A stretch of 64,000 nt of DNA from NCBI GenBank assembly GCA_035771165.1, contig JAWNZC010000122.1, positions 1,202,001-1,266,000 of the forward strand, given 5' to 3'. The stretch is from Paragorgia papillata (Eukaryota; Cnidaria; Anthozoa; Scleralcyonacea; Coralliidae). Every line of letters starts with the position of its first letter. The first letter of the stretch is position 1. The translations under genes were made by a program, and so were the position numbers. The notes beneath the pieces are model-generated. The model was not told the DNA's origin, did no database searches, and saw only the letters and a program-made list of their open reading frames with translations. This document shows, in pieces, positions 46,279 to 58,200 of this stretch.

Positions 46279-46304
46279 GGGGGGGGGGGGGGGGGGGGGG
46301 GGGT
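46279..46304. repeat. Poly-G run
   Basis: About 26 consecutive G residues; the exact length is unreliable in any sequencing technology. Confidence 0.9.
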
Positions 46305-46344
46305 GAAAGTCGTCGCGCCTTGAACCGCTAGGGAGGTCCGGATT

Positions 46345-46940
46345 TTGGGATACCGACAAAAAACCCACATGACAAAAACCCCGCCGACAAAAACCCCACT
46401 GACAAAAACCCCGCCGACGAAAACCCCACCGACAAAACCCCTAAATTACTAAATTCAGACAAAAACCCCGCATTCTCCTTTTACAAATTATTTTCAGTGA
46501 AGAAGTATGGTGTTGCGACACTATTTACGAACATCTGATTTGATGTTGCGTTCTCAACAAATGAGTCATCGTCTCAAACAGTTGGCAAATGACCCACATG
46601 GGAATTGTGGGTCACGCTCATAAACAAGCGAATGGGAATTGCGTTGGTGTTTGCGTTTCTAAGAAGTGAGTCATCGCCTGAAAGATAACACATAATTCTA
46701 TAAAGAGCTGCTTTACATTCTCAATTCTGTTACATATTTTGTAGTCATACCAACAATAATTTAAACTTATAATAAATTATAACTTAAAGCTTATTGTGAC
46801 AATTTAAAAAAAATTTAAAAAGTTGAATGCGGTTTTTTTGTCTGAATTTGGTAGTTGGGGGTTTTTGTCGCTGGGGTTTTAATCGTCGGGGGTTTTGTCA
46901 GTGGGGTTTTCGTCGGCGGGGTTTTTGTCATGGATTCCCG
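46345..46940. mobile_element. Fold-back element with GACAAAAACCCC repeats in both ends
   Basis: Left end: five units of GACAAAAACCCC(G/A)C. Right end: the mirrored GGGGTTTTTGTC units. The core is about 350 bp of unrelated sequence. The ends are made of short tandem repeats rather than unique TIRs. Confidence 0.7.
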
Positions 46941-48124
46941 GATTTTAGAGTCTCTGAAATGGCATTTCCTGAATTTTGAAAGGAGATGTAAGAGATTTCT
47001 GAAGATTATAAAACACCAATTAATTATACATCTTTGCCCTCCAAAACGCACGCCTTGGTGTCTGAAAAAAGAAAGATTGAATGTTTCTTTGAGTCGTCGC
47101 ACGCGTTAGAATTTTAGGGGCTGCAGCCCCCCAGCCTCCGTGCTTCCCACGCCGGTGATTTATATTAAACACGCATATATAGCCGCCGACCCGCGTGTAG
47201 ATATAGCAATATATCTTCATGCACTGTAAATTTCAAGGAGTGATTTTAACTCTATGAAGGAAATAAAAAATAAAAATATTTCCATTGTTTTGTAAGGTTT
47301 GAAACTTCAGATTTCTTTTGACTCCATTAGCGAGGTAATAATATACATGACAAAATTACTGCATCCTGATTGGTCGAGAGGAGTGCAATTTCAATGTAAT
47401 ACAGTGCAGAAAAGGTGTAATACAGTGCAAATTTCAATGAGGATTAACCATTCTGATTGGGTAATAAACAACCGGAAACTACCTGAAAGCCGATGAAATG
47501 CCTATGCGCATTTTGAAGGATGGTTTTTTCTTCACGAGAAAATCCAATATGGCGACCAAAACACAGAGTTGTCGAAGAACATTTCGATGAAATACAGAGT
47601 GAATTTTGCTTTAATATTGTCATTAAAGTTCCTGCAAGAAGACTAGAAGAGGTTAGATGCTATGAGTAAAACGTTTTACGTATTTAGTGAACAAAGCGAA
47701 GCAGTTTTTAACCATTTATGCTTCGAGAAGTGGAGCAATGAGTGGAATATAAACTTTGTAGGCGGAGGAACATTTGTCTAACATTTCATGTATATTATTA
47801 ATAAGTAATAGCATGGTTTCGAGTGCAATTTTGGAAAAACACGCACTCGTGAGTTTTTCAAAGACCTCAAATAGAACTCGTCCTTCGGACTCGTGCAATT
47901 TTGATAGTCTTTGAAAAACTCACTCGTGCATGTTTTTTCCAAATTGCACTCGAAACCATGCTATTACCTATACATATACTATAGATCGTTTTCATCTGAC
48001 GTCACGGCAGCCATATTAGTGTACCGAATGAATATAAAGGCGACCACACTTTCAGCGTCAAGGGGAGACGTCTCAGAAAGCCAAGGAGTAAAATGTAAAA
48101 CACACTGTTGATTATTAACAATGG
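46941..48124. other. Intergenic, with a palindrome at about 47780-47975
   Basis: The palindrome has arms with TAGCATGGTTTCGAGTGCAA and AACTCACTCGTGC-type strings and their mirrors. A related string CTCACTCGTGCATGTTTTTT occurs at about 8451. No gene is seen. Confidence 0.6.
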
Positions 48125-48300
48125 AAATATAGTAAGGTTATATATATACTGTCGAAACAGAGAACGTAGGAGTCTAACGGGTTTCTCTCTGACGAAGGGC
48201 GTTAGACTCCTACGGTCTCTGTTTCGGCAGTATATCTAACCTTACTATATTTCCATTGTTGTTTCAACACTGCCTACGCAGCACGCTACTTTTATTTCAC
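48125..48300. mobile_element. Penelope-like inverted terminal fragment
   Basis: GAACGTAGGAGTCTAACG and TTAGACTCCTACGGTCTC form a hairpin whose centre holds CTCTCTGACGAAGGGC. It is followed by TGCCTACGCAGCACGCTAC and TTTTATTTCACT, as at 33.5 kb. Confidence 0.55.
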
Positions 48301-48602
48301 TTTGTTGATTATTAATCTTTTCAGGCATGATGCATGCTGTTGTTGTCGCAGAACTTTATCTTTAATTTCTATTCTGTCTAACACCAGACAATTTTACTCG
48401 TCAATGGGAGACAAGATAGTTTGCTGCTTCGTTTGTGCAATGATGTATGAGAATTAATCCAAAGAAAATAAGAAAATATGCTTTACGCTTATACGAAAGA
48501 CAAGTAGTACGAGATCTATATATAGCTCAAGTTTATATATGTCATATACAGTATATACGGTCTATATATCTGATATAGATTCCTCTTGATTTATACTAAA
48601 CT

Positions 48603-51600
48603 TTATAGCTTTGATTTTCTCGACTTATTTGGAAACAACTTGGGCTCAACATTGGCATCTAGTGGTTTCGGTTCACCTGTCTTTCCATCGATGCAATAAA
48701 AGTACACTTTGCCATCTTTCACCTAAAATATAAAAAGCGTTTAGTCCACAAACTAGTGATCTGTTTTCCGGTCTATTTTCTGTAACTAATTTATACGGCT
48801 TTAAATGGCTATTGTAATTTCATTTTGTATTTATTTAATTTTGCAGGGCTTCTTTATGCAAGGTCAACGTATTAGTTGATAGAAAACCTCTTTATTTTTG
48901 CATTATTGTATAAAATCAACAAACTTTTTACGAGCATTTGGGAGTTGAAAACGTGTCAAAAAGATACAAAAATATCGTAACCATGAAGATGGGTATATGC
49001 TAAAAAATGTTGAATCCGCCAAATTTACAGTAATCAATGCCAAAACTTGCTCGTGTTCAAATAACATTTTCTTTTTGGCGTACCACTCAAAATTTCTTTA
49101 TTTTAGAATAATTAGGTAGCTTATAGAGTCAATAAACTGGGGGTTGAAAAACTTATCAAAAGATAAACTGGGGGTTGAAAAACATATCAAAAGATAAAAA
49201 AAAATTAGAATTACGAATGTGATCTGATCAATAGAAATCAGTTTAACTTTTTGACCGCATGTTATGCAAAAAAGGACTTCTCAAACTCATCTCAAACTCA
49301 AACTCAAATTCAAAACAAACGAATATTTAATTAGTATTTAGAAATTGGAGGAAGATTAGTCAAGATTTAGCAAACTAAGTTTAGGTCGGTTTTCTCTTAA
49401 AATATAGTAGATTCGTTTGAGAAGCTATATCCAACACTCGTCAGTGTTCATCCTCCGCATCATATCCAAAAATACAGCTCCTTTTTTGTGTACCGCACAC
49501 GGAATACGTCACAGCAACATTTTATACCAGACCGGCACAGAGTTTTGGAATCAGTTGAATTGCTCCGTTCTTTTAAAAACCTCGCTAAATTCTGAATTAA
49601 ACGTGAATTGAATTATTCCTTGAAAAAGTCTGAAATCGGAGGAAGACCATGTTGGATATATTGCTGAACGTTTTACGTTAAAGCTTTACTTACCGTATTC
49701 TTGTCCCAAGATGCACTGAGGTTTATTCTTGTGGGGTGATCACACTGTAAACTAAAGTAACCATGAACACTTTGCAGGATACGAGGTGGAATGTACTGGG
49801 AGGATTCTTTGATTTTTTCGTCGATTGGTTCCGAGAAATTTTGTTGGAGTGGATTAACCTGCATGAAGTAGACGTAGATATTTCTTTTCTCTTCCTCTTG
49901 GATCTTTCCCAAAGTGAAATCAAGATTTCCACTTTCGCAAGCAAACGGTCGGATTTCCGCAGCCTGTCCAATCACAGACCTATCTGGCAGTGTGGTCGGA
50001 TAAACATGATGATCAAGGTTTGCTATCTTGGCTGAAGTTTAAAAATGTATTTTAATACCGAGTATAGTATATATTTCAAATCGAACGACAAATTTCTAGC
50101 TATTTATTACACTACTTCGTTTACAAGAAACTAGGAAATCACAATATTGCACGGTCTTTCCTATCCCTCACGGTCTTTACCATCCCTCGCCGTCTTTCCT
50201 ATCCCTCACGGTCTTTACCATCCCTCGCTGTCTTTCATATCCCTCACGGTCTCTACCATCCCTCGCCGTCTTTCCTATCCCTCACGGTGTTTGCCATTCC
50301 TCGCCGTCTTTCTTATCCCTCACGGTCTTTACCATCCCTCGCCGTCTTTCCTATCCCTCACGATCTTCGCCATCCCTTGCCGTCCTTCCTTTCGCTCACG
50401 GTGTTTGCCATTCCTCGCCGTCTTTTCTATCGATAACGGTCTTTGCTATCCGTTTTTCCTATCCCTCACGGTCTTTACCATCCCTCGCTGTCTTTCATAT
50501 CCCTCACGGTCTCTACCATCCCTCGCCGTCTTTCCTATCCCTCACGGTGTTTGCCATTCCTCGCCGTCTTTCATATCCCTCACGGTCTTTACCATCCCTC
50601 GCCGTCTTTCCTATCCCTCACGATCTTCGCCATCCCTTGCCGTCCTTCCTTTCGCTCACGGTGTTTGCCATTCCTCGCCGTCTTTTCTATCGATAACGGT
50701 CTTTGCTATCCGTTTTTCCTATCCCTCACGGTCTTTACCATCCCTCGCCGTCTTTCCTATCCCTTACGATCTTCGTTACCCCTTGCTGTCTTTCCTATTC
50801 CTCACCGTCTTTTCCATCCCTCGCGGTCTTTCCTATCCCTCGCTGTCTCCTATCCCTCATGGTCTTTCCTATCCCCAGTCCCTCTTTCCTATCCCTGATG
50901 GTCTTTTCCATTCTTTCGCCATCTTTCCGATGCCTTGCAGTCTTTGCCATCCCTCTTAAGCTAAATATATCCCTCGAGTAATAGTCTATATACATTATAG
51001 CTTAAAACTTGCGTTCTTGTTATCTAAGTCTTAGTAAAGGAATAAAAATCAATTAACAAAAAGAAATACGATCAAAGCAAGTTTACCTTGGAAGAGTGGT
51101 TCCCCAAAGGCAAGTCCTCTTATAGCACTGAACCAGACGCGATGCTGGGGGTTTTTTGGTCTTATGGCGGTAAAATACAGCCACTTGACACGATTCTTAT
51201 CGTAGGAATGCCTCAAATCCAATGTTGTCATATTTTCTGGGTCCAGCTTGAAGTAGCCGTGCGTAGTTTGAAGACCCTTGGACTCCGCTGTTTCAGCCAT
51301 GATCGTGTACCTCCAAACCAAATCTTCGTTTTTCTTCTGGCATTTTGCGAAGGTGAATACCAGTTCCATATTTTCGGTCAACTCGTAGCAGAGTTTCTCG
51401 CCGTCGACTTGATTGTAGATTTTATAAGGCATGAGTTGGTTATAATGAATGTTAAAGATATCCCAAGGACCTGAAAATGATAAAATATTTAGCTAATCAT
51501 TGGGGTAGGTAGGTAGGTAGGTAGGTAGGTAGGTAGGTAGGTAGGTAGGTAGGTAGGTAGGTAGGTAGGTAGGTAGGTAGGTAGGTAGGTAGGTAGGTAG

Positions 51601-54203
51601 GTAGGTAGGTAGGTAGGTAGGTAGGTAGGTAGGTAGGTAGGTAGGTAGGTAGGTAGGTAGGTAGGTAGGTAGGTAGGTAGGTAGGTAGGTAGGTAGGTAG
51701 GTAAGTAAGTAAGTAAGTAGGTACGAATTATTTTAAGGCAATCGCGCGCAGTGATTGGTTGCTGCATGACGTAGCGAGATTTCTCCGTAATGGCCGCGGG
51801 CATTATGAAAATGCCCTATGGTTGTCCCCAAACGACGAAAATGAATGAAATAAATGACGATGAACATTATAAGACCCAAACGAGAAAAAAACTGCAGAAA
51901 ATAACGCTAGTCTGGTGTTTGACGAAATTGAAAGAAGCGAAGACGGCTAAGAAATACAAGATTGATTTTGTAATAAAAAGTGCCATATAATAAACTACTT
52001 AATAACGGCTCGCTTGCAGCTCGCCTTGTAAATCAGATACAGATCGCTGCTCAAGCTTTATCTGTTACGTAAAGACCTCATTCTCGTGGTTAATAAGTAG
52101 TTAATAACTAACCAGTGGTAGAAAAGAAGCGTCCTTCAATCAGATAATCCAATGCCATAGCTTCGCCCTTGTTGAGACCCATATGAGGTATTCCGTCTTC
52201 GTTTTTGAACACCGCTTCTTTCAAGTGCAGGCGAGGATCAATCAAAGCCACATGGCCGAACGATGTCTTCGTTTTATACGGTTGATATTTTAAGAACTCC
52301 CAACTGTCCAGGAGGTGGACGTCAGGATTTTCTGGTACTGCCTTTACACCCAACCTGAGATCGTTTTTGACGTCACGGTTTGCCATGTTGTATTTAAAAA
52401 GATAACCTTTTGGGTCAGCGGCTAGAGTTTCTTTGGATTCTGAAAATAAATTTAAGTTAATTCAAAACATGAGTATGCAGCAGTGTTTTATCAGATTAAA
52501 TCACGAGGCGATAGAATAGCTTCAAAAACGACCCATTTCCTAAGTTTATTGACTGAAAAAATAACGTTGTCTAAGCCGAGAAATTCAAAACTAAAGTTTA
52601 CTGTCAATCAGGAGAAATCCATGGATATGGTACTGGTTTCCTTTGTGTTTTTCGCGTGAATTATGAGTTCTTGAAGTTAATTTAAAATAAATATTTGGAT
52701 TCTTATAGTTATAGTTATAAACTGGAAGTACTGAGTAAAAAATTGTTACAGAATGCAACATGTCTACCGCTACTGTGTTGTTACGTCCCACCTATATTTA
52801 CCTCCGGCAGGAGGTTATGTTTTTACCCCTTTCTGTCTGTTTGTTTGTTTGTTTGTTTCTTGGTTGGTTTGTTTGTTTGTTTGTTTCTTGGTTTGTTTGT
52901 TTGTTTGTTTGTTTGTTTCTTGGTTGGTTTGTTTGTTTCTTGGTTGGTTTATTTGTTTGTTTGTTTCTTGGTTGGTTGGTTGGTTTGTTTCTTGGTTGGT
53001 TTATTTATTTGTTTGTTTGTTTGTTTCTTGGTTGGTTTGTTTGTTTGTTTCTTGGTTGGTTTGTTTGTTTGTTTCTTGGTTGGTTTGTTTGTTTGTTTGT
53101 TTCTTGGTTGGTTTGTTTGTTTGTTTGTTTTGTTTGTTTTGTTTGTTTGTTTGTTTGTTTGTCTGTCGCCAGGATATCTCAAAAAGTATTGCACCGATTT
53201 TCATGAAAGTTTGTACAAGGGTTGGCCATAGACCAACCCATTAAATTTTGGTTGAATTTAATTTAGTCAAAATTTGGAGAAATGCTTGATTGCGCTCATC
53301 CATATTTTATACAAACTTTTGGCATAATTTTGGGACGAGTGCAATCAAGCATTTTATTCATACATGCATGTGTTGGTCTCGTGAACTAGCCTATAGGCTC
53401 GACTTCCAACCGTATCTTGGGCCCCGTCACTTACCTCCCCCGAAATCACGACTGGACTCGTGAGGTTGTCCATTGTCGATTTGCACCAATCACAAACGTG
53501 CCTGCATATTTTCAGCAGAACTTGTGAGAGAACCCACGTTCTCCAGGTTCTCCAGTTTAACTCATCCGTAAAAACATGTTTTTAATGTAAAATGATGTTT
53601 CGGCAAACTTATGCCATCTTCAGTACAAGATATGAAAGAATAATATTTTTACAGGCGGATATGTATACGATATGATAATTAGAATAACAAGGATATGACG
53701 ATATTATCATATCGTATATATATATCCGCCTGTAAAAATAATTATTCTTTCATATCTTGTACTGAAGATGGCATACGTTTGCTGAAACATGTTTACATAT
53801 GGTATATATATTACATGGGTATATATATATACTATAAGTGGGCTTACCTCAAATGTTGATCATGAGCGACCATCAACATTTGAGGTAAGCCCACTTATAG
53901 TATATTCGCTCTATCTTTACGGTATTGAGCACTTTTCGACATTTCGCGAACAACACTTTGTTTGTTTGAATATATATATATATATCAAAAACTCATTAAT
54001 AATTCATGAGGAAAACACAAAGGAATCACTACCATGTCCGTGGTTTTATATCTGATAAAAAATCCTCCTGATTTACATAAACTTTAGCTTTGATTTTCTC
54101 GGCTTAGACAACGTTATTTTTCAAACTTACTACGCCAATGAACTTACCAAATGGGTCGTTTTTGAAGCTATTCAAAACATTCGCAGTACGTGTTTTAATT
54201 ATT

Positions 54204-54236
<33 letters not shown>

Positions 54237-55228
54237 GATATTAGGTGTTACTCCGAGTGACGAAAAAAACTACTTGGCCCGGCTGGGATTCGAACCCGCG
54301 ACCTTCGGTTTACTAGTCCAACGCTCTACCGACTGAGCTACAGGTCAAGTTGAGAGCTGGTGGTCGAATGATGGTACTTGGCTTAGTCGGTAGAGCGTGG
54401 GACTAGTAAACCGAAGGTCGCGGGTTCGAATCCCAGCCGGGCCAAAGTTTTCTCTACTTGTCCGGTATGGTTCGTCACTCGGAGTAACACTAATATCATT
54501 ATTCTCCACCCAAGTTCATTGTCCCGTAATAATTGTTCTAAATATATATGTATATATATATATATATACATACACCAAGTAAATATACCAAGTAAATATA
54601 ATGTTAGTAGTAGATTGAAGAGTGCTCGATACCTATAAATGGGCAGAGCGGATTTAACTGTCTGTTTCTTAAAACATCGTTGTTGCTACTCTGAGTTTCG
54701 CGCGGTTAGGCGATCATCAGGCAACTGAAAGATTCAGTTCGATTAAACTATGTTTGCTGACATTGGACAGTTTGCATGATGGCGCGTCACTTTCTTCTTT
54801 GCGCGACTAACACTTCCCGTGAAAAATCTTCGTTGGCGGCATTTTGAGAAGAGATGGGATTTAAAACAAGACGGGCGACCTTTTAACATCAACTGGTCAG
54901 TTATGAAGCATGCTGCATCTTATTCGAGTGGAGGGAAGCGATGCAATCTTTGCCTTGAAGAAAAGCTCTGCATCTTGAAAGCCATCAAACAACCATTACT
55001 GAACAAAAGATCAGAACTCTTCTCAAAATGCCGCCACCAACGAAGATTTTTAAAAAAGTGTTAGCCGCGCAAAGAAGTAGAAAGTGACGCGCCATCATGC
55101 AAACTGTCCAACGTCAGCAAACATAGTTTAATCAAACTGAATCTTTCACAGTTGCCTGATGATCGCCTAACCGCGCGAAACTCAGAGTAGCAACAACGAT
55201 GTTTTAAGTAAGAAACAGACAGAGAGAC

Positions 55229-55272
<44 letters not shown>

Positions 55273-58200
55273 GTCTCTGAGCTAAATACATATGACACTA
55301 AAATAAAGTTTATATACATCCTTAAAAAACTCATTAATAATTCATGAGGAAAACACAAAGAAAAATCATAACCGTATCGTGGTTTTATATCTGATAAAAT
55401 TTTCTCCTGATTTACATAAACTTTAGCTTTGATTTTCTCGCCTTAGACAACGTTATTTTTCAAAATTACTACGCCAACGAACTTACCAAATGGTGATCGT
55501 TTTTTAAGCCATTCAAAACACTCGCAGAACGTGTTTTAAATAGTACTTAGTTTATTCATGCATAAATTATCTTTGATGTGCCGCGGTTAATACTGAAATA
55601 GGTTATTGACCTTGCATATTAAATAAATGACCTACTATATCGCTTTAAAACTACGTCCAGAATACCATTTTTTTTGTTAAATAACGACAAATATCGTCTG
55701 TTCAATTAATAACCAGCGTAGTGACCTCGGTTTCGGTCACTAACCTATACTTAATTCATGATCACCTCGGTTTTCTTTGATGTATACCGCACGAATAAGT
55801 ATAGGTTAGTTACCTCAACCAAAGTAACTACGTCAGTTATAAACCTTCTTAGTACATTATCACCGAGGTTGCCTATAAGAAAACTGTTCGTTATCACAAA
55901 GATTGTCTAAAAACACTTCGGTCGCGATGATAAATCCTTTATCACATTTGTGACTATGGATTAAAGCTTATTTTCCCAACCACGCATAAATCAAGTTAAT
56001 TGCCCCGGGCTAACATATATTATTATATAGCATGCTATCGGATATGAGCTTTTGCGTAATCTGATTGGTTCCCTACTACCAGGCTATCAGCTCATATCCT
56101 GCTAGTAGAGGAAAAACAAGATGGCGGCATGTTTTTTAAACTGCCGAAAAGAGTTGAAATTGACGGATTTTTATACAGAAAAACATCAACACCCTCAAAC
56201 CAATGTATAAAAAAACAACATTGTGTAAAAATACATTAACAAATACACAATTTAGCATGTCAAATGGTAAAATTCACCTAAAAAATTACGTCTTTTTACT
56301 TCAGAAACACGACTAAATTAGCGGGTTGATATTAATTTGTTGCCAAACAAAGAAACTCACGGTTAAAATCAAGCTTACAACACACATTTCGTAGGAGATC
56401 ACCAATAAAGAGACTTTTTTTATTTAGATAAGCATTTGGAGTAGTAAAAAGCATGTTCTTTTTCAAAAACAACCAACTAAGTAATTAAGTTTCACTGCCG
56501 AAGGTGTTTCAGTTTCATTTTTGCATGAAATCAAAACCTTTTTCACGACAGCAACGCTAATATAAACAACTGACCCACCTTTTGACTTCATAAAGGTACC
56601 TTTTAATCTTTTTTGTTGATCTGCTCAACACATTTTTTGCCTCTCGAGCAACATTTATACCGAACATTTCACTGAAGCTGTTTGCCGAACAGCTCAGCGA
56701 GAAACACTGTGTGAATGTATCATTACGCATGGCGGAAGTATTAGTTGCCTGTTGCCTATGCCGGAAGTTTGTCGTTTCAACATTCCGCTGTAATTTTGTT
56801 TCTTGTACAGTGCTTGGCTATATAATAAAACAGTTATACCATTCGCTCTCGTCGTATACGAACTAATAGCCAACTCGGCGAAGCGCCTCGTTGGCTATGA
56901 GCTCATATACGACTCGAGCTCATGGTATAACTGTTAATTAGCCCAGGGCAATTAACTTGTCGGGAGTAACTATTAAAAATAAACAACGGCGGTACATCAA
57001 AGAAAACCGAGGTGATAATGTACTAAAACAAGTTAAAAAACTCGATAATTCATGAGGAAAACACAAAGGAAATCAGTACCATGTCCGTGGTTTTATACCT
57101 GATAAAACTTCTTGACGTCAGAAAGAATACTAATGAACATACAATATTATATAAAGAATACTAATGAACATAATAACGAATATATAACGAATCGTTTTTG
57201 AAGCCATTCAAAACACTCGCATCACGTGTTTTATCAGATCTAAAACACTCGGGCTGCGCCTTCGTGGTTTTAAATCTGATAAAAGACTCCTGCTCGTGTT
57301 TTAAATATTACTTAATAATGCCCGGGGCAATTAACTTGATTTATGCGTGGATTGGGAAAATAAGGGTTAATCAATGATCACGAATGTGATAAAGGATTTA
57401 TCATCGCGACTGAAGTGTTTTTTAGATAACCTCTGTGATAACGAACTCAGTATCTTAGTATCTTAGTTTTCTTAGGAAACGTCTGTGACCTCAACCTCGG
57501 TAACTAACCTATACATACATCCATACAAACATACATGCCTTGGTATATGTAATGGTAACTTACCCTTGCTGTCTCCGCTTCTCTGGTAGAATGCATCGTT
57601 GGCACACAAGGTCTGCAAGTAAACACCTCTTGCCAGTGCAGAGTCCAGTAGAAACACAGCAAATTCCAGAGGGTAAGTATCAAACCAATAGTGATACTGG
57701 GTATCACCATCTATTGGATGATTTCGATCTTCACCTAACTCGCCATTGTTGGGGCCGTACTCTTCAATGTGTTTGTAAGAGTAGTAATAGCTGTAATGAA
57801 AAAATTTTGAATTAGAATTCGCCTCGTTGACTATTCGCTCTTAGTATAATTTCATAGTGGCAAAGAGGCTTTCCAGCTTTCTGATTGGTCCGCTCAGCGG
57901 TGAATCTGAGGTGATAGTCACCGCGCTAGCGCGGTGACTATTGCATCACAAGAAATTGTTATTCAAAAGTAGTTTTGGAAAAGAGACTGGTACTTATTCA
58001 ACACTGCACTGACTTTACTCGTTTCAGTCTCCCCCTCGGAGTTGTCATTTTGAAGTATGAGATTTTAGAATTTGTTGGTCCATTGAACTGATTATTTTTT
58101 TTTCAAAATGGGGTCTGTAGTTTTTGAGACAAACAAAAGAGCATAATACTGAAAACATTTATCAGTGAGATGTTGTACATATCAAATATCGTGAAAACAA

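Noticed and set aside
50147..50959. 270-codon + frame with Pro/Ser/His repeats
   Set aside because: Minisatellite unit of 36 bp is a multiple of three; it lies in an intron of a minus-strand gene and has no splice or start context.
50147..50960. Regular repeats suggestive of a CRISPR array
   Set aside because: The units are contiguous with no unique spacers, and the genome is eukaryotic.
54275..54444. Two functional tRNA-Thr genes
   Set aside because: Mismatched stems, damaged D-arm in one copy, no T-run terminator, and head-to-head inversion; they behave as SINE heads.
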